A stretch of 64,000 nt of DNA from contig NZ_BJHV01000001.1 in the NCBI RefSeq assembly GCF_005405925.1, positions 1,178,001 through 1,242,000 on the forward strand. Direction: 5' to 3'. The DNA comes from Streptomyces antimycoticus (GTDB lineage: Bacteria; Actinomycetota; Actinomycetes; Streptomycetales; Streptomycetaceae). Both the position numbers and the translations under genes were made by a program. Shown piece by piece: positions 14,201 to 27,200 of this stretch; positions within the stretch are counted from its first letter, which is position 1, and every line of letters starts with the position of its first letter. The notes beneath the pieces are model-generated. The model was not told where the DNA came from. It saw only the letters and a program-made list of their open reading frames with translations, and did no database searches.

Positions 14201-17200
14201 GTCGGCGAGCAGCCGCCACAGATCCTCGGGAGACATCACATCCCCCGGGAATCGGCAGCTCATCCCCACGATCGCGATGGGTTCGTCGTCCACCGCGCCG
14301 ATCGCCTGGACCGGGAGGGCTGGGGCCGAGCGGTCCTGGCCACCGTGCAGCAATTCGCCGCGGAGGTACTCCGCCATCGCCAGCGGGGTGGGCTGGTCGT
14401 ACGTCAGGGTGGCCGGCAGCCGGAGGCCGGTGGCCCGGTTGAGCCGGTTGCGCAGTTCGACCGCGGTGACCGAGTCGAAGCCGCTCTCCTGGAAGGCCCG
14501 GCCGGGGTCGATCGCGTCCGGGCCGGTGTGCCCGAGGACGACCGCGACATGGCGCCGGACCAAGTCCAGCACCGCGCGATCCCGGTCGGCATCGGCCATC
14601 CCGGCGATCCGCTCCGCGAATTCCGAGCGCTCGTGGCCGGGATCGGTGCTCTCTTGACCGACTCCGGCGTCGATCAGCGCACGCACCTCGGGGAGTTCGG
14701 ACAGCAGCGGACTGGGGCGCGTCGCGGTGAAGGCGACATAGTGCCGGTCCCAGTCGATCTCGGCCACCGTGACGACGGTGTCGTCCTGCTCGACGGCGCG
14801 GGCCATGGCCGCGACCGCCATCTCCGGCACCATCTCCGGTACGCCGTGGCGGCGGGCCACCTCGCCCACCCCGCCCTCGCCCATGCCGTCGCCGGCCCAC
14901 AGACCCCAGGCGATGGAGGTGGCGACCAGGCCCTCGGCCCGGCGCTGCTCGGCCAGCGTGTCCACGAAGACGTGGCCGGGCGCGTAGTTGCCCTGTCCGG
15001 GTGCGCCCAGTGTGCCCGACAGCGAGGAGAAGAGGACGAAGGCGGACAGGTCCATGTCCCGGGTCAGTTCGTGCAGATGCACCGCGCCGTCGGTCTTGAC
15101 GCGCAGCACTCGCTGGAGTTGCTCGGTGGTGAGCGAGTACAGGGTGCCGTCATCGAGCACCGCCGCGGTGTGCACCACCGCGGTCAGCGGTCCGACCTCG
15201 GCCAGCAGCTCGGCCAGGGCGTCCCGGTCCCCGACGTCACACGCCGCCACCGTCACCCGGGCGCCGAGCGCCTCCAGTTCTCCGGCCAGCCGCTCGGCGC
15301 CCGGCGCGGCCATGCCCCGGCGGCTGGTCAGCACCACATGTTCGGCACCCCGGCCGGCCAGCCACCGGGCAACATGGCCGCCCAACGCTCCGGTGCCGCC
15401 GGTGACCAGTACGGTGCCGCGAGGTTGCCAGGCCCCGCCGCGCTCGCGGGCCGGCGCATGCGCCAGCCTCCGGCCGAAGAGCCCACTCGGGCGGATCGCC
15501 ACCTGATCCTCGCCCGAGGTGCCGGCCAGCACACCGGCCAAGTAGTCCTGGGTGCGCGGGTCGACGCCCTCCGGCAGATCGATCAAACCGCCCCAGCGCA
15601 GCGGCTGTTCCAGGGCGACCACCTTGCCGAGGCCCCAAGCCAGGGCCTGCTTTGGGCGGACGGCCAGGGCGCCTTCGCCACCGGTTTTGGCATCGCTTTG
15701 GGCACCGCTATTGGCACCACTTTGGGCACCGCTTTGGGTATTGCCGCCGTCGCCGTAGCCGAGCGAGACGCCACGCTGGGTGAGGCACCACATCGGCGCT
15801 TCCAGACCGGCGTCTCCGAGCGCCTGCGAAAGCAACAGCGTCATCGCGTATCCCTGGGGGACCGAGGGATACGCGGGGTGCGCGCTTTCGTCCAGCGCGG
15901 TCAGCGACACCACACCGCTGATCCGAGGGGTGTCGGCCAGGACGGCGCCCAGCCGGTCGGCCAGCGTGGCACGGTCCAGTTCGGGCTCGCCGAGAACAAT
16001 CATGAGGGGCTCGACACCGTGCCGGATCAGCGCACCGGTCACCCCCGCGACCCACTCGTGCTCGGCCTCCGCATGGGAGACCACGACCAGCCAGGTGCCG
16101 GCCGGCGACGTGGCGGGTGCGGTGAGCGGCTTCCAGCGGACCTTGTACCGCCATGAGTCGATGGTGGAGACATCACGGCGTTCGCGCCGCCACTGGGACA
16201 GGGCAGGCACCACTTCGCGCAGCGACTGCCCGTCGACGCGCAGCGCCCCGGCGAGCGACTCGAGGTCCTCACGCTCGACGGTGTCCCAGAAGTCCGTGTC
16301 GACCATGCCGGCGGAGGTCTCGGGCGGCGTGGCGTCGAGCCAGTAGCGCTCCCGCTGGAAGGCGTATGTCGGCAGGTCCACCCGGCGGGCGCCGGGAAAC
16401 AGCGGCAGCCAGTCGACCTCGACGCCATGTGCGTACGCCTCGGCCAACGCGTCGAGGAAGCGGACGAGGCCACCGTCGTCCCGGCGCAGCGAGGCCAGGA
16501 CGAGTCCGCCGTACACGCCCGCGTCGTCGAGCGTTTCGCGCAGGCCCGTGGTCAGGACCGGGTGGGGGCTGATTTCGATGAAGGTGTGGTGGCCGCCCTC
16601 CAGCGCCGCACGGGTGACCTGCTCGAGCTCCACGGTCTCGCGCAGATTGCGATACCAGTAGTCCGCGTCCAGTTGCGCCGTGTCGATGGGCCGTCCGGTC
16701 ACCGTGGAGTGGAAGGGGGTCGTTCCGGTGCGCGGCTCGATGGACGCCAGGACCTTCAGCAGTTCATCACGGATCCCGTCGATCTGGGGCGAGTGGGAGG
16801 CGTAGTCCACCGGGATCCGCTTGGCCTCCGGGAACTCCGCCAGCACCGCGTCCAGCACGTCGACCGCACCGGACACCACCGTCGTCGCGGGGCCGTTCAC
16901 CGCCGCGACCGACAGCCCGGGGCGGTCCCGCAGCCGGTCGGCGGGCACCGGGACGGACACCATTCCGCCCTGGCCCGACAAGGCGAGCAGCGCCTTGCTC
17001 CGCAGCACCACCACCCGGGCGCCATCGGCCAAGGTCAGACCACCCGCCACACACGCCGCCGCGATCTCGCCCTGCGAATGGCCCACCACCGCCGACGGCA
17101 CCACACCGTACGAACGCCACAGCTCCGCCAGGGACACCATCACCGCCCACAACACCGGCTGCACCACATCGACGCGAGCCAGCGCCCGCTCATCCGCCAG

Positions 17201-20200
17201 CACATCCGACAGCGACCACTCCACCAGCGGAGCCAGCGCATCGGCGCACTCGCCCATCCGCCCCGCGAACACCGGCGAGGACTCCATCAACTCCAGCGCC
17301 ATCCCGGCCCACTGCGAACCCTGCCCCGGGAAGACGAACACCACCGAGCGTCCCGGCTCTGCCGCGTCCGCTGCCTCCACCACGCCCGGTGCCGGTTCGT
17401 CCTGTGCCAGGGCCGTCAGCCCGGCCAGCAGTGCGGTATGATCGCCGCCGAGCACCACCGCTCGATGTTCCAGCACCGCGCGGCTGGTGAACAGCGAGAA
17501 ACCGATGTCCGCCGCGCTCCCGTCGGGGTGGCTCATCAGGTGGGTGCGCAGTCGTTCCGCCTGTGCGCGAATGGCACGCCGGTCCCGGCCCGAGATGATC
17601 CACGGGACCGCCGCGCCCGGTTCGGCGTCGTCGGGCGCCTCCGCGTCCGTCGGCACCGGCGCCTGCTCGATGATCAGGTGTGCGTTCGTTCCGCTGATGC
17701 CGAACGACGACACTCCGGCGCGGCGGGGCCGCCCGGCCTCCGGCCACGCCATCTGCTCGCCCAGGAGCCGCACCGCGCCGGTGGACCAGTCCACGTGGGG
17801 AGTGGGCTCATCGATGTGGAGGCTCTGCGGCAGCACACCGTGGCGCATCGCCATCACCATCTTGATCACACCGGCCACACCCGCCGCCGCCTGCGTATGA
17901 CCAATATTCGACTTCAACGACCCCAACCACAGCGGCCGCTCGGGATCCCGGTCCTGACCGTACGTGGCCAACAACGCCTGCGCCTCAATCGGATCGCCCA
18001 GCGTCGTCCCCGTACCGTGCGCCTCCACCGCATCGACGTCCTGGGTGGCGAGTCCGGCGCTGGCCAGCGCCTGCCGGATCACCCGCTGCTGCGACGGACC
18101 ATTCGGCGCCGTCAACCCATTCGACGCACCATCCTGATTCACCGCCGAACCCCGCACCACCGCAAGGATCGGATGCCCGTTGCGCCGCGCGTCCGACAGC
18201 CGCTCCACCAGGAGCATGCCGATGCCTTCTGCGAAGCCGGTGCCGTCCGCCGCTCCCGCGAACGCCTTGCAGGTGCCGTCCGGAGCGAGCCCACGCTGAC
18301 GGGAGAATTCCACGAAGACGGTGGGGGTGGACATCACCGTCACGCCACCGGCCAGCGCGAGCGAGCACTCACCGAGGCGCAGCGCCTGTATGGCGAGGTG
18401 CAGTGCCACCAGCGACGACGAGCAGGCCGTGTCCACGGTGACCGCCGGGCCTTCGAGTCCGAAGGTGTAGGCCACGCGGCCGGAGGCGACGCCGGCCGCC
18501 GCGCCCGTGCCCAGATATCCCTCGACGCCGTCCGGGGTGGTCGACAGGCGGGTGAGGTAGTCGTGGTGCATCACGCCGGTGAACACACCGATGCTTTCGC
18601 CCTTGACGGAGGTGGCGGGGATACCCGCGCGCTCGAACACCTCCCATGATGTCTCCAGGAGCAGCCGCTGCTGCGGGTCCATGGCCGCGGCCTCGCGCGG
18701 CGAGATACCGAAGAACCCGGCGTCGAACTCGGCCGCGTCGTAGACGAATCCACCGCTGCGGGCATACGACGTACCGGGGCGATCCGGGTCCGGATCGTAG
18801 AGACCGTCCAGATCCCAGCCGCGGTCGGTCGGCAGGACCGATATCGCGTCGCCGCCCGAGCGCACCAGGTCCCACAGCGCTTCCGGTGAGGTGATCCCGC
18901 CGGGGTAGCGGCAGCTCATTCCGACGATCACGATCGGATCGTCGGCGACGAGGGCGCCCCCGGCCGGTGTGGCGACGGCGCCGCTGTCCGTGCCGAGGAC
19001 TTCGGCCAACAGGTGCTCGGCGAGCGCCCGCGGTGTCGGATAGTCGAAGACGGCGGTGGCGGGCAGCCGTACGCCGGTGGCCGCGCTGATCCGGTTGCGC
19101 AGTTCCACCGCGGTCAGCGAGTCGAAGCCGATCTCCTGGAAGGTCCGCGCGGTGTCGACCGATTCCGTGGACGCGTGGCGCAGCACCGCCGCGATGTGAT
19201 TGCGCACGAGGTCGAGTACGGCCTGATCCCACTCGGCGCGGTCCACGGCGGCCAGCCGGTGTCCGAGCGCGGAGGCCGAGTCGGGAGCGTCGACCGCCTG
19301 GGCAGCGCGCCGGATCCGCGGGCGGACCAGGTCGCGCAGGACGGCGGGTAGGTTGTCGACACCTGCCCATGCCTGCGGGTCCAGCGGTGCGGCCAGCACC
19401 ATCGCCTCATCGGCGGCGAGCGCCGCGTCAAACAGTTCCAGTGCCTGAGAGGTGGGCATCGGCACCGCGTGGGAACGCGCCAGATCGTCGACCGACAGGT
19501 GCTCGGTCTGCTCGCTGCGTTCTTCCCAGAACCCCCACGCGATCGACACCCCCGGCAGCCCCTGCGCCCGCCGATGCGCAGCCAACGCATCCAAAAACCC
19601 ATTCGCCGCCGCATAACTCCCCTGACCCGCATTCCCCAACACACCCGCCGCCGACGAAAACAACACAAACGCCGACAGATCCAACCCACACGTCACCTCA
19701 TGCAAATACCAACCACCCAACGCCTTCGGCCCCAACACCCCAACCAACCGCCCCCCATCCAAAGAACCAACCACCCCGTCATCCACCACACCCGCCGCAT
19801 GCACCACCACCCCCAAACCCTCAATCGACCCCACCAACTCCGCCACCGCACCCCGATCCCCCACATCACACGCCACCACCTGCACCCGCGCACCCAACCC
19901 CTCCAACTCCCCAACCAAACCCCCAACACCCGGCGCACCCCAACCCCGACGACTCACCAACACCACCTCACCCACCCCATACACCGACACCAAATGACGC
20001 GCCACCAAACCACCCAACAACCCCGTCCCACCCGTCACCAACGCCACACCACCACCCACACCCGCCACCACACCGCCACTACCCGCACCACCACTCACAC
20101 CGGCACCACTCACACCCACCAACCGCGGCACCCACACCCGCCCCCCACGCACCGCAACCTCCGACTCACCCAGCCCCACCACATCCGGAACCACACCCCC

Positions 20201-23200
20201 AACCACACCCTCATCAACACCCTCATCAACACCCACATCCACCAGCACAAACCGCCCCGGATGCTCCGACTGCGCCGACCGCACCAACCCCCACACCGCA
20301 CCACCACCCACATCCTCCACACCCTCACCACCCACCGACACCGCACCCCGCGTCACCACCACCAACCGCGAACCCCCAAACCGCTCATCCCCCACCCACA
20401 ACCGCAAAACCTCCAACACACCCACCACATCAACCCCCGACAACACCACACACCCCGGCACCACCCCACCCGAAGCAACCTCACCCCACTCCACACACGA
20501 CCCCACCCCACACACACCCACATCCACCCACTCCACCCGATACAACGCATCGGTCCCGTTCCCCCGCCCGTCGTGCAGCTGCTGAGCGGAGACCGGCCGC
20601 AGAGCCAGGGAGCGTGCTGACAGGACGGGCGCACCGGTGACGTCCGTGGCCCGGAGGGCGATCGCGTCGCGGCCGGCCGGGGTCAGGGTGACGCGCAGGA
20701 CCGTCGCACCGACCGCGTGCAACGTGACGCCGCTCCAGGAGAACGGCACATAAGCCTGGCCGTCGTCGGTGACGAAGTCGCCGAATCGCACCCCATGGAG
20801 CGCGGCATCGAGCAGCGCGGGATGGACCGCGCACCGGGCCGCGTCCCCCCGAGCCTCCTGAGGGACGGCCACCTCGGCGAAGACCTCGTCTCCCCGCCGC
20901 CAGGCCTCCCGCAGCCCCTGGAACACCGGCCCATACGCATACCCCCGCTCCGCCAACGCCCCATAAACCCCCTCCACCCCAACCCGCTCCGCACCCACCG
21001 GCGGCCACACCTCCACAGCCGACACCTCAACATCCGCCACCCCCACCACACCCACCGCATGCCGAACCCACTCACCCTCCCGACACGAAAACACCGACAC
21101 CGAACGGCGACCCCCCTCCCCGGGACCACCCACCGAAACCTGAACCTCCACCTCACCCCGCTCCGGAAAGACCAATGGCCCCTCCAACGTCAACTCCTCA
21201 ACCACCCCACACCCCAACCGCAACCCCGCCTGCAACACCAACTCCACAAACCCCGTCCCCGGCAGCAACACCACACCGGAGAGGGCGTGATCAGCCAGCC
21301 AGGAGTGGGTGGCCAGGGACAGCCGACCGGTGAGCAGGCAGCCGCCGGACTCGGGCAGCGCGACCGTGGCCCCGAGGAGGGGGTGGTCGAGCGCGCCCAG
21401 TCCCAGCGCGGAGGCGTCACCGTGGCCGGGCCGGGGCGTCAGCCAGTAACGCTCCCGCTGGAACGGGTAGGTCGGCAGTTCCACCCGTCGCGCCTCACCG
21501 AAGGCCGCGGGCCAGTCCACCCGTACGCCGTGCACATGCAGCCGCGCCATGGCCGAGAAGAACTGGGCGAGCCCGCCCTGGCCACGGCGCAGCGAGCCGG
21601 TGACCACCACGGACTCACCGGAGGCATCCGCCGTGTCCTGGATGCCCATGGTCAGGGCGGGGTGGGTGCTCGATTCCACGAAGACGCGGTGGCCGTCGGA
21701 GAACAGTGCTTGGAGCGCGCCCAGGAAGTCGATGGGCTTGCGGGCGTTCCAGAACCAGTAGTCCGCGTCGAGTTCGGTGGTGTCCAGGAGTCCGCCGGTG
21801 ACCGTGGAGTAGAACGGAACGGTGGACTGGCGGGGCGCCACGTCGGCCAGCAGGGCGAGCAGCCGTTCGCGCAGCGGTTCCACCTGAGGGCCGTGGGATG
21901 CCACGGTGGCGGGCACGACGCGGGCACGTACGCCGTCCGCCTCACATGCGGCCACGAACTCCTGGAGACTGTGCGGGTCACCGGCCACCGTGGCCGCCGC
22001 GGGCCCGTTCACCCCGGCCACCGCGAGGCGTTCGCCCCACGGCTCGATCAGGGTGGCCAGTTGTTCCGCCGGCAGGGCGACCGAGGCGATCGCGCCGTTG
22101 CCCACCAGCGTTTCGGCGAACAGGCGGCTGCGCAACACCACGACCTTGGCCGCGTCCTCCAGCGACAGCGCCCCGGCCACGCAGGCGGCCGCGATCTCGC
22201 CCTGGGAGTGGCCGACCACGGCGGAGGGAGTGATTCCGTAGGAAGCCCACAGCTCGGCGAGGGACACCATCACGGTGAACAGAACCGGTTGGACGACCTC
22301 GATGAGGTCGAGGGAGGGCGCACCGGGCGCGGATCGCACCACGTCCTCGATGGACCAGTCGAGATGCGTCTCCAGTGCACGGGCGCACTGGGCGAACCGG
22401 CGGGCGAAGGCCGGGGAGGAGTCGAGCAGTTCCACGGCCATACCGGCCCACTGCGAGCCCTGTCCCGGAAAGACGAACACCACGCCGGTGTCGGGACCGG
22501 CCACTCCCTCCACCACGTTCGGGGCCGGCTCGTCGGCGGCCACCGCGGCAAGGCCGTTCAGCAGTTCCTGCGGGGTGGATCCGATCACCACCGCGCGGTG
22601 TGACAGCGCCGAGCGGGTGGTGGCAAGGGTCCATCCGAGGTCGCTGGGGTCCGCTTCGGTGGCCACGGTGGCGAGCCGGGCCGCGAACGCGCGCAGACCG
22701 GCCTCGCCCTGGCCCGAGAGCACCCAAGGCACCGCCACCGGTTCGGTCCGGGGCGGATCGGTGTGCTCGGCCTCCGGTGCCTGCTCCAGGATCGCGTGGG
22801 CGTTGGTGCCGCTCACGCCGAAGGCGGAGACTCCCGCCCTGCGCGGCCGGTCGTTCTCCGGCCAGGCAGTCCGCTCCGTGAGGACTCGCACCGCTCCTGC
22901 TGACCAGTCCACATGCGGGGTCGGCTCGTCCACGTGCAGCGTGCGCGGCAGCACACCATGCCGCATGGCGAGCACCATCTTGATGACTCCGGCGACACCC
23001 GCGGCGGCCTGGGTGTGGCCCAGGTTCGACTTGACCGATCCGAGCCACAACGGCTGGTCCCGATCCTGACCGTAGGTGTCCAGCAGGGCCTGCGCCTCGA
23101 TCGGGTCCCCGAGCCGGGTGCCGGTGCCGTGCGCCTCCACCACGTCGACATCGCCCGTGGACAGCTGGGCGTCGGACAGTGCCGCGCGGATGACCCGGCG

Positions 23201-24148
23201 CTGGGAGGGCCCGTTGGGCGCGGTCAGCCCGTTCGACGCGCCGTCCTGGTTGGCGGCGGTGCCACGCACCACCGCCAGCACCGGGTGGCCGTGCCGTTCG
23301 GCGTCGGACAGCCGCTCCACCAGCAGCATCCCGGCGCCCTCGCCCCAGCCGGTGCCGTCCGCGCCCGCCGCGAACGCCTTGGACCGGCCGTCCGGCGCCA
23401 GCCCGCCCTGTTTGGACAGCTCGACGAAGGTGTTCGTCGTCGTCATCACCGTGACGCCGCCCGCCAGCGCCAGCTCGCACTCCCCGTTGCGCAGCGCCCG
23501 GACGGCCAGATGCAGGGCGATCAGCGAGGACGAGCACGCGGTGTCCACGGTGACCGTGGGCCCTTCGAGACCGAAGGCATAGGCTACCCGTCCCGAGAGG
23601 ACGCTCGCCGCGCTGCCCGTGCCGAGGTGGCCTTGCACATCGTCCCGCGCCGCGCTGAGCAGCGTCGCGTAGTCCTGGCCGTTGGTACCGATGAACACCC
23701 CGGTCAGGCTGCCTCGCACGGCGTCACGGTTGACGCCGGCCCGCTCGAACGCCTCCCAGGAAGTCTCCAGCATCAGCCGCTGCTGCGGGTCCATCGCGAT
23801 GGCCTCTCGGGGGGATATCCCGAAAAGCCCCGCGTCGAAATCGGCGATGCCGTGGAGGAATCCGCCGTAGCGGGTGACCGACTTACCGGCACCGCCCTCG
23901 GGGTCGTAGAGACCCGCTGTGTCCCAGCCACGGTCGACCGGGAATTCCGACACCGCGTCGCCACCGTCACGCACCAGGTCCCACAATGCCTCCGGCGTTG
24001 CGATGCCACCGGGGAAACGGCAGCTCATGCCGATGATCGCAATGGGCTCGTGGCTCTTCGCCTCGATGTCCTGCAGGCGCTGGCGGGTCTGCCGCAGATC
24101 CTTCGTGACCTCTTTGAGGTAATGACGAAGTTTCTCTTCATTCTCCAC
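2831..24148 (-). CDS. Type I modular polyketide synthase PKS-B, modules 4-7
   Basis: This 7,105-residue protein extends the polyketide by four units. Approximate layout: docking helix 1-35; module 4 (KS-AT-DH-KR-ACP) to 1735; module 5 (KS-AT-KR-ACP) 1736-3285; module 6 (KS-AT-DH-ER-KR-ACP) 3286-5315; module 7 (KS-AT-DH-KR-ACP) 5316-7020; C-terminal docking region 7025-7105. All four KS domains keep DTACSSS and all four ACPs have an FDS phosphopantetheine site. The start is GTG at 24148 with GAGAGGG seven bases upstream; the gap to PKS-A is 57 bp. The N-terminal helix ([14 protein letters not shown]...) should pair with the helical tail of PKS-A, and its own tail with PKS-C. No thioesterase is present, as expected of an internal subunit. 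The reading frame is uninterrupted, unlike PKS-A. Confidence 0.97.
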   Translation of the reverse strand: MENEEKLRHYLKEVTKDLRQTRQRLQDIEAKSHEPIAIIGMSCRFPGGIATPEALWDLVRDGGDAVSEFPVDRGWDTAGLYDPEGGAGKSVTRYGGFLHGIADFDAGLFGISPREAIAMDPQQRLMLETSWEAFERAGVNRDAVRGSLTGVFIGTNGQDYATLLSAARDDVQGHLGTGSAASVLSGRVAYAFGLEGPTVTVDTACSSSLIALHLAVRALRNGECELALAGGVTVMTTTNTFVELSKQGGLAPDGRSKAFAAGADGTGWGEGAGMLLVERLSDAERHGHPVLAVVRGTAANQDGASNGLTAPNGPSQRRVIRAALSDAQLSTGDVDVVEAHGTGTRLGDPIEAQALLDTYGQDRDQPLWLGSVKSNLGHTQAAAGVAGVIKMVLAMRHGVLPRTLHVDEPTPHVDWSAGAVRVLTERTAWPENDRPRRAGVSAFGVSGTNAHAILEQAPEAEHTDPPRTEPVAVPWVLSGQGEAGLRAFAARLATVATEADPSDLGWTLATTRSALSHRAVVIGSTPQELLNGLAAVAADEPAPNVVEGVAGPDTGVVFVFPGQGSQWAGMAVELLDSSPAFARRFAQCARALETHLDWSIEDVVRSAPGAPSLDLIEVVQPVLFTVMVSLAELWASYGITPSAVVGHSQGEIAAACVAGALSLEDAAKVVVLRSRLFAETLVGNGAIASVALPAEQLATLIEPWGERLAVAGVNGPAAATVAGDPHSLQEFVAACEADGVRARVVPATVASHGPQVEPLRERLLALLADVAPRQSTVPFYSTVTGGLLDTTELDADYWFWNARKPIDFLGALQALFSDGHRVFVESSTHPALTMGIQDTADASGESVVVTGSLRRGQGGLAQFFSAMARLHVHGVRVDWPAAFGEARRVELPTYPFQRERYWLTPRPGHGDASALGLGALDHPLLGATVALPESGGCLLTGRLSLATHSWLADHALSGVVLLPGTGFVELVLQAGLRLGCGVVEELTLEGPLVFPERGEVEVQVSVGGPGEGGRRSVSVFSCREGEWVRHAVGVVGVADVEVSAVEVWPPVGAERVGVEGVYGALAERGYAYGPVFQGLREAWRRGDEVFAEVAVPQEARGDAARCAVHPALLDAALHGVRFGDFVTDDGQAYVPFSWSGVTLHAVGATVLRVTLTPAGRDAIALRATDVTGAPVLSARSLALRPVSAQQLHDGRGNGTDALYRVEWVDVGVCGVGSCVEWGEVASGGVVPGCVVLSGVDVVGVLEVLRLWVGDERFGGSRLVVVTRGAVSVGGEGVEDVGGGAVWGLVRSAQSEHPGRFVLVDVGVDEGVDEGVVGGVVPDVVGLGESEVAVRGGRVWVPRLVGVSGAGVSGGAGSGGVVAGVGGGVALVTGGTGLLGGLVARHLVSVYGVGEVVLVSRRGWGAPGVGGLVGELEGLGARVQVVACDVGDRGAVAELVGSIEGLGVVVHAAGVVDDGVVGSLDGGRLVGVLGPKALGGWYLHEVTCGLDLSAFVLFSSAAGVLGNAGQGSYAAANGFLDALAAHRRAQGLPGVSIAWGFWEERSEQTEHLSVDDLARSHAVPMPTSQALELFDAALAADEAMVLAAPLDPQAWAGVDNLPAVLRDLVRPRIRRAAQAVDAPDSASALGHRLAAVDRAEWDQAVLDLVRNHIAAVLRHASTESVDTARTFQEIGFDSLTAVELRNRISAATGVRLPATAVFDYPTPRALAEHLLAEVLGTDSGAVATPAGGALVADDPIVIVGMSCRYPGGITSPEALWDLVRSGGDAISVLPTDRGWDLDGLYDPDPDRPGTSYARSGGFVYDAAEFDAGFFGISPREAAAMDPQQRLLLETSWEVFERAGIPATSVKGESIGVFTGVMHHDYLTRLSTTPDGVEGYLGTGAAAGVASGRVAYTFGLEGPAVTVDTACSSSLVALHLAIQALRLGECSLALAGGVTVMSTPTVFVEFSRQRGLAPDGTCKAFAGAADGTGFAEGIGMLLVERLSDARRNGHPILAVVRGSAVNQDGASNGLTAPNGPSQQRVIRQALASAGLATQDVDAVEAHGTGTTLGDPIEAQALLATYGQDRDPERPLWLGSLKSNIGHTQAAAGVAGVIKMVMAMRHGVLPQSLHIDEPTPHVDWSTGAVRLLGEQMAWPEAGRPRRAGVSSFGISGTNAHLIIEQAPVPTDAEAPDDAEPGAAVPWIISGRDRRAIRAQAERLRTHLMSHPDGSAADIGFSLFTSRAVLEHRAVVLGGDHTALLAGLTALAQDEPAPGVVEAADAAEPGRSVVFVFPGQGSQWAGMALELMESSPVFAGRMGECADALAPLVEWSLSDVLADERALARVDVVQPVLWAVMVSLAELWRSYGVVPSAVVGHSQGEIAAACVAGGLTLADGARVVVLRSKALLALSGQGGMVSVPVPADRLRDRPGLSVAAVNGPATTVVSGAVDVLDAVLAEFPEAKRIPVDYASHSPQIDGIRDELLKVLASIEPRTGTTPFHSTVTGRPIDTAQLDADYWYRNLRETVELEQVTRAALEGGHHTFIEISPHPVLTTGLRETLDDAGVYGGLVLASLRRDDGGLVRFLDALAEAYAHGVEVDWLPLFPGARRVDLPTYAFQRERYWLDATPPETSAGMVDTDFWDTVEREDLESLAGALRVDGQSLREVVPALSQWRRERRDVSTIDSWRYKVRWKPLTAPATSPAGTWLVVVSHAEAEHEWVAGVTGALIRHGVEPLMIVLGEPELDRATLADRLGAVLADTPRISGVVSLTALDESAHPAYPSVPQGYAMTLLLSQALGDAGLEAPMWCLTQRGVSLGYGDGGNTQSGAQSGANSGAQSDAKTGGEGALAVRPKQALAWGLGKVVALEQPLRWGGLIDLPEGVDPRTQDYLAGVLAGTSGEDQVAIRPSGLFGRRLAHAPARERGGAWQPRGTVLVTGGTGALGGHVARWLAGRGAEHVVLTSRRGMAAPGAERLAGELEALGARVTVAACDVGDRDALAELLAEVGPLTAVVHTAAVLDDGTLYSLTTEQLQRVLRVKTDGAVHLHELTRDMDLSAFVLFSSLSGTLGAPGQGNYAPGHVFVDTLAEQRRAEGLVATSIAWGLWAGDGMGEGGVGEVARRHGVPEMVPEMAVAAMARAVEQDDTVVTVAEIDWDRHYVAFTATRPSPLLSELPEVRALIDAGVGQESTDPGHERSEFAERIAGMADADRDRAVLDLVRRHVAVVLGHTGPDAIDPGRAFQESGFDSVTAVELRNRLNRATGLRLPATLTYDQPTPLAMAEYLRGELLHGGQDRSAPALPVQAIGAVDDEPIAIVGMSCRFPGDVMSPEDLWRLLADGSDAIGPFPENRGWDTANLFHPDPDHRGTSSTRAAAFVTGAGAFDAGFFGISPREAVAMDPQQRLLLEVSWEALERAGIDPTTLRGSETGVFTGTNGQDYAALLKADETGDFEGRVGTGNSASVMSGRVSYVLGLEGPALTVDTACSSSLVALHLAVRALRSGECSLALAGGASVMTTAGIFVEFSRQRALAADGRCKAFAAAADGTGWGEGAGMLVVERLSDAERHGHPILAVVRGSAVNQDGASNGLTAPNGPSQQRVIRQALADARLSTLDVDAVEAHGTGTTLGDPIEAQALLATYGQDRDPERPVLLGSIKSNIGHTQAAAGVAGVIKMVMAMRHGVLPQSLHIDEPTPHVDWSTGAVELLSARTAWPETARPRRAGVSAFGVSGTNAHVILEQAPEPAAEPKLSPERDGSGVVPWVVSGASESGVRAQAERLMAFVGDRPDLSPVDVGWSLASTRAALPHRAVAVGADRDDLLRELAALANGSAAIGEARTHSGVVFVFPGQGSQWAGMALELMESSPVFARRLGECADALAPLVEWSLSDALADERALGRVDVVQPVLWAVMVSLAELWRSFGVVPSAVVGHSQGEIAAACVAGGLSLSDGARVVVLRSKALLALSGRGGMVSVPVAADRLRDRPGLSVAAVNGPASTVVSGPEDVLDAVLVEFPEAKRIPVDYASHSAQVEEIREELAEALAGVEPRVGRVPFYSTVTGRLMDTAELDAGYWYRNLRETVEFRSTIEGLLELGHTVFVEASPHPVLTIGIQDTADATDTPIITTGSLRRDDGGPARFLSTVGRLFTEGVPVDWQPLFAEAGARRVDLPTYAFQHEWFWLDPVRGATDVGGAGLVGLDHPLVSAVVPLPESGGYVLTGSLSTATHPWLRDHAVLDKVLLPGTAFVELAVQAGLHVDCRTLDELTLQAPLVLPEHGDVRDVQIQVAVGGPDESGRRSVTVYSRPGRDRAWIRHATGSVSPGGDTATGDRTVWPPEGATRVDLTDVYAGMSTRGYAYGPVFQGLHTAWRRGDEVFAEVTLDETAASDASRFGVHPALLDAALHGAGLGAFVTEPGRPHLPFAWTGVTLHAVGATTLRVALSPVGPDAISLLAMDGTGAPVLSADSLVLRPVSEGGLGDAHDDALFRVDWTELALPGSDEEDFPVIESAAQLAEPATVQSQAGAVVFRPSATEEGPEGVYALSSRVLEVAQAWLADDRFADARLVVVTRGAVATMAGENPESLASAAVWGLIRTAQTENPGRFVLVDTADEDPSAGSALPALLTTDEPQAAIRAGKALVPRLVRATSPALPIPAETDTWRLETDGEGTLEHLVLAPCAEGSRPLAAGEVRVAMHAAGVNFRDVLLALGMYPDKAGLLGSEGAGTVLEIGSGVIGMAPGDRVMGLFSGAFGPVAITDHRLVAPVPADWSFPRAAATPIAFLTAMYALVDLADVRGGESVLVHAAAGGVGMAAVQVAHWLGAEVFATASPAKWDAVRACGVAPQRIASSRSTEFAEHFRSGAPDGVDVVLNSLTGELLDSSLGLLRPGGRLIEMGRTDLRDAEEVLARHGVSYRAFELLDAGPDRIHRLLTELLSLFQQGVFTPLPLRVQDVRQADEAFRHLSQARHIGKLALTIPRPLSGGTVLITGGTGTLGGLVARHLVREHGVTELVLATRRGNTAPDVAELVADLEAAGTRVRVVACDVSDRDATAALVDSLPNLRGVVHTAGVLDDAVIGSLTPERLRTVLRPKADAAWHLHELTRDRDLAEFVLFSSAAGVLGGPGQGNYAAANTFLDALAAHRRAQGLPATSLAWGFWEQRSGLTEHLTTDRFARSGVRPLSTDEGLALFDAALATGDPLLVPMRYEPSSPATEPVPALLRGLVRTPLARALPGPADGADNGGYDGLAGLAEDERLDALLDLVRRQAAAVLGHGGPESVTPQRPFKELGFDSLSAVELRNRLRTATGRRLQATLIFDHPTPAALARHLDAELFGSTDGVASAPAPTVAHPADEPIAIVGMSCRLPGGVDSPESLWRLLESGADAISELPADRGWDLDALYDQDRSRPGTTYARTGGFLENAADFDAGFFTISPREALAADPQQRLWLEACWEAFERAGIDPLALKGTRTGVFAGAASTTYGAGQAATPDGSEGYLLTGNSTSVISGRVAYTLGLEGPAVTVDTACSSSLVSVHWACESLRRGESTLALAGGVAVMTTPDLLVEFSRQRGLAPDGRCKAFAAAADGTGFAEGAGVLVLERLSDAERNGHRVLAVVRGSAVNQDGASNGLTAPNGPSQQRVIRQALANARLSAADVDAVEAHGTGTTLGDPIEAQALLATYGQERDPERPLLLGSVKSNIGHTQAAAGAAGLIKMVLALRNGVLPRTLHVDEPSPHVDWNAGVMELLTEQTMWPDHQDRPRRAGVSAFGVSGTNAHVILEQAPELDESGEPDTGRAGLPAVPWVLSGAGAAGLRAQARRLASFVRQNPELDPVDVGWSLVATRAALSHRAVVVGADRAELLRELDAVESGGAVQPGREVVFVFPGQGSQWAGMALELMESSPVFAGRLGECADALAPFVEWSLFDVLGDEAALARVDVVQPVLWAVMVSLAELWRSYGVVPSAVVGHSQGEIAAACVAGGLSLEDGARVVALRSKALLALSGRGGMVSVPVSADRLRDRPGLSVAAVNGPASTVVSGVVEVLDAVLVEFSEAKRIPVDYASHSAQVEEIRGQLAEALAGVEPCSGRVPFYSTVTGRLMDTAELDAGYWYRNLRETVEFQGTVETLVRQGHTVFVEASPHPVLTIGVQDTADATGTAIVATGSLRRDEGGVDRFLTSLAEVSVHGAEVNWQTVFAGTGARHVDLPTYAFQRERFWLTPSTRTGDASGLGLGAVDHPLLGAAVPLPDADGCVLTGALSLAGQPWLADHAVLGMVLLPGTAFVELALQAGARFGCDTLEELALHEPLVVPDQETVQLQVSVGGPDHLGNRPLTVFSRREGDWIRHAGGTLRAGEHGDPPANLSAWPPADAQPVDVTELYPAMAERGYQYGPAFHGLRAAWIRDSEVFLDVALPEQVAGDAARCGVHPALLDAALQGIGLGAFVSEPGQAHLPFSWSGVTLHAVGATTVRVAISPAGPDAVAIRMADTTGAPVLSIDTLAMRPVAESRLLEVAGGGRSDALFRLDWTELPLPTGTVGSQALSWALLAGHDEPRLTAALTTAGVPPHRHRDLASVGQVPDVLVLPCLPEADDGPAPEAISSALRRVLGVVRDWLADARFTDTRLVVLTRRAVATSTGDDVEDLAAASVRGLLRTAQQENPDRLVVIDHDDSDLGVLPAVLATGEPEAAIRTGTVLVPRLVKAPVPDGKAPAWDTGTVLVTGGTGTLGGLVARHLVTAHGASDLVLASRGGATAAGAADLAAELEALGARIRIAACDVADRAQLSALLATIPGLRAVVHTAGVLDDGVIGSMTAERMETVLRPKANAAWHLHELTRRLDLDAFVLFSSATGVLGSAGQGNYAAASAFLDALATHRRAQGLAAVSVAWGLWQQRSGLTAHLSEEDMARMARTGAVPLSDERGLELFDAACRSGEATLVATPLHLRAVVATGTVPPVLSALAPTPPRRAAEAGDGGVALRHSLAEMADAERTQTVLALVRRQVAAVLRHPDASAIDPARTFQEIGFDSLTAVELRNRLGATTGIRLAATAIFDYPTPAALADHVLAEVAPETADPVAARLRELDKVAAMISVMAEDDTMREQLSSRMETIVSMWADLHRPERSSNVEGDLESASLDDMFGIIDQELDGS
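8206..14295 (-). other. PKS module 6: KS-AT(methylmalonyl)-DH-ER-KR-ACP, fully reducing
   Basis: This is the only module in the window with an enoylreductase: NADPH motif [13 protein letters not shown] near base 9815, after the [13 protein letters not shown] segment. The AT has YASH near 12155. The DH motif reads HAVLD...P, with Asp where Gly is usual in HxxxGxxxxP, but DAALH is present. The KR has GGTGTLGG near 9260, LDD and YAAAN. The ACP has GFDSL near 8375. Expected outcome: a saturated methyl-branched unit. Confidence 0.9.
14296..18945 (-). other. PKS module 5: KS-AT(methylmalonyl)-KR-ACP
   Basis: The AT carries GHSQGE and VDYASH (near 16800), the methylmalonyl-CoA signature. There is no DH or ER. 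The KR has GGTGALGG near 15385 and LDD, marking B-type stereochemistry. Its catalytic region reads NYAPGH, so the usual Asn four residues after the Tyr is His. A short Ser/Gly/Ala/Gln-rich repeat is inserted in the KR structural half (about 15684-15744). The ACP has SGFDS near 14478. Expected outcome: methyl-branched beta-hydroxy unit, if the KR works. Confidence 0.88.
15684..15744 (-). repeat. Short imperfect tandem repeat inside module 5 KR structural subdomain
   Basis: Units resembling GCNNTTTGGGCACC (plus strand) recur several times and encode a Ser-Gly-Ala-Gln/Asn-Ser run on the minus strand. It keeps the frame. No such insertion is seen in the other KRs of the window. It is probably a slippage-generated loop with no catalytic role. 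Confidence 0.75.
18946..24148 (-). other. PKS module 4: KS-AT-DH-KR-ACP (unusual AT motif)
   Basis: The KS is active (DTACSSS near base 23540). The AT has GHSQGE, as in methylmalonyl types, but its substrate motif near base 21900 reads VASH instead of YASH or HAFH, so the extender is uncertain: methylmalonyl or a bulkier unit. The DH has HALSG...P near 21283 and the DAALH second motif. The KR has GGTGLLGG near 20030, a VDD motif (B-type variant) and catalytic YAAAN. The ACP has GFDSL near 19115. Expected outcome: an alpha-substituted double bond. The DH and KR lie in DNA almost identical to module 2. Confidence 0.88.
19512..20552. repeat. 1.04-kb near-identical tract, module 4 KR region (partner 29341-30369)
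   Basis: The module 4 KR and the region before it match module 2 almost base for base at a constant offset of 9,829. The one visible indel is a 12-bp in-frame duplication in module 4 (VDEG twice). A second matched block covers the DH (20885-21262 against 30702-31079). Coding-strand codons here are strongly G/T-ending (GTG, GGG, TGT), in contrast to the flanks. Confidence 0.9.
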
Positions 24149-24205
24149 AGAACGGCCCTCTCAACGCGGTGCTGGACTCACTCGGAGTCGAACTCGACGG
24201 CAGGT

Positions 24206-27200
24206 TCACGAGATACCGAATTCCTTGCCGAGGAGATCGAACATCTCCTCGTCCGTCGCGGAATCCAGTTCAATGTCACGGTCGGTGGCCGCGCCCCAGT
24301 GGGACAGCAGGCTCTTGATCTTCGCGGCGACCTCGGCACCGGCCACGTCGCTCGGGGACAGGTCGGACAACACCGCTTCGAGCCGGTTCAGCTCGTCGAG
24401 CACGGACGTCGTATCGTCCTCGGTCTCGCCCTGGAGGAGTTGGGCCCGGACATGGTCGGCGAGCGTCGCGGTGGTCGGATAGTCGAAGATGACCGACGCC
24501 GGGAACGGTACGCCGGTGGCAGTGGCCAGGCGGTTGCGCAGCTCCACCGCGGTGAGCGAGTCGAAGCCGACCTCCTGGAAGGTCCTCGAGGGGTCGACGG
24601 AAGAGGGCTTCGCATGCCCCAGCACGGCCGCCACATGGGTACGGACCAGTTCCAGCACCGCCCGGTCGCGCTCGATCCGCGACATGCCCCGCAGCCGGGT
24701 GGCGAATTCCTCGACCGGTTCCATAGGAGGGGTGGCGATCGTGAGTAGTTCGCTCAGCAGCGGGCTCGGCCGTACGGCGGTGTACCGGGAGCCAAAGCTC
24801 GACCACTCCACGTCCGCGATCATCATCGTGGTCTCGTCCGCGACCAGTGACTGCTGAAGCGCGGCGATCGCCAGATCCGGGGGCATCCCGGGGAGCTGTC
24901 GCTGAGCCGCCCCCATGCCGCTGTCCGCCCAGGCACCCCAGGCCACAGACGTGGCCACCAGCCCCTCGGCCCGGCGCCGCTGGGCCAGTCCGTCCAGAAC
25001 GGCGTTGGCCGTCGCATAGCTCCCCTGGCCCGCGTTGCCCAGCGTGCCCGCAGCCGACGAGAACAACACGAAGGCATCCAGATCCCGATCCCGCGTCAAC
25101 TCATCCAGATGCCGCGCCCCCGCAACCTTGACCCGCATCACCTCCCGGATCCGCTCAGACGTCAGCGACTCCAACACACCGTCATCCAGCACACCCGCCG
25201 CATGAACCACCACACGCAAATCCGCAATCCCCTCCACCAACGCCGCAACCTCTCCCCGATCAGCCACATCACACGCCACCACCGACACCACCGCACCCGA
25301 TGCCTCCAACCCCGCCATCAACTCCGCGACGCCGGGTGCCTCGGCCCCCCGACGACTCGCCAACACAATCCGCTCCACGCCGGCCCCCGCCAGCCAGCGC
25401 ACCACATGGCCGCCCAGCGCGCCCGTACCCCCGGTGACCAAAGCAGCCCCACGACCACGCCACTCGGCGGACGTGTCCGCCGCCGGGGCCACCCGGCGCA
25501 ACCGGGCACCCCACGCTCCAGCGGCACGGACCGCCACCTGGTCCTCCCCCGTCCCCCGCTCAGAACCCGACACAGCCAAGCCCCGACACCCTCATCCACC
25601 ACCGGCGGCAGATCGATCAACCCACCCCAGCGATCGGGATGCTCCAAACCGATCACCCGGCCGAGCCCCCACAGCCCCGCCTGATCCGGATCCACCACAT
25701 CCCCATCGGCCACCGAGGCCGCACCCCGAGTAACACACCACAGCGGCGCAGTCGTACGAAGCGTCTGCAGCAAGAGGACGGTCTCCTCGACCGGCAGCAG
25801 CGACACCACACCCCCCACGGCAGGGACGGTCTCCGGCGCCGCGAGCTCTGCGAGCTCCGCGGCTTCTGCCACCGTCACCATCCGCACCTCGGCCCCTGCC
25901 GCGCGCATCGCACTCATCAGGTCATCGGCGCCGCCGCCCGGCTCGGTCACCAGCAGCCATGTGCCGGTGAGGATGGACTCTTCGGAGACGCCCGGAATCG
26001 GTGCCCACCCGAGTCGATAGCGCCAGCCGTCGATGACCGATTGCTCCTGCCGCACCCTTCGCCATGCCGCCAGGGCGGGCAGAGCCGCGCTGAGCGACTG
26101 CTCGGCGTCGATACCGAACGAACCGAATTCACCACGCTCGACCGCGTCCCAGAACGCCGCATCAACGGCGCTGGTCGCGGGCTGGTCCGAGGTCGGCTCC
26201 AGCCAGAACCGCTCACGCTGGAACGCATACGTCGGCAAATCAACACGCCGAGCCCCCGGAAACACCGCCGCCCAATCCACCTCCGCACCCCGGACGTACA
26301 GCCCGCCCAGAGCGGCCATCGCGGTAAGGGGCTCCGGGCGATCCGGACGTAGTACGGGCAGACCGTCACCATCAGCCAGAGCGGTCAACGTGCCGTCGGG
26401 ACCCAGCTCCAGGAAAGTACTGACGCCCAGCCCACGGAGTGTGTCGAGCCCGTCGGCGAACCGGACGGTCTCCCGCACATGACGCACCCAGTACTCCGGC
26501 GAACACAACTCCTCACCCGCCACCACACCGGATACGTTCGACACCACAGGCACACTCGGGGCCCGGAACTCCACCGACCCCAGCACCTCACCGAACTCCG
26601 CCAGCATCCCGTCCATACGCGACGAATGAAACGCATGACTCACCCGCAACCACCGCGTCCGCACCCCCCGACCAGCCAACACACCCTCGATCTCAGCGAC
26701 CTCGTCCTTAGCCCCCGAGATCACCACCGACTCGGGACCATTCACCGCCGCAACAGCCACACCCCCGGTCAGCAGCGGCCGCACCTCACCCTCCGACACC
26801 GCCACAGAAACCATCGCCCCACCCGACGGCAATGCCTGCATCAGACGACCGCGTGTGGCCACCACACGTGCGGCATCCTCCAACGACCACACACCCGCCA
26901 CATACGCCGCAGCCAACTCGCCGATGGAGTGGCCCAGCAGGTAATCGGGCTTCACACCCCACGAGACGATCAGCCGATACAACGACACCTCAAGCGCGAA
27001 CAGACCCGCCTGCGTATACGCCGTCTCCCCCATCAGATCCGCGTCATCACCCCACACCACCTCACCCAAAGACCGGTCCAGATACCGATCCAGCTCCCCA
27101 CACACCTCATCCCACGCCGCGGCAAACACCGGATACCCCTCATACAACCCACGCCCCATCCCCAACCGCTGCGACCCCTGACCCGCAAACACCACACCCA

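Noticed and set aside
19512..21262. C- and A-rich plus-strand tract resembling low-complexity or CRISPR-like repeats
   Set aside because: There are no regular repeat units or spacers; it is coding DNA for DH and KR with unusual codon choice.
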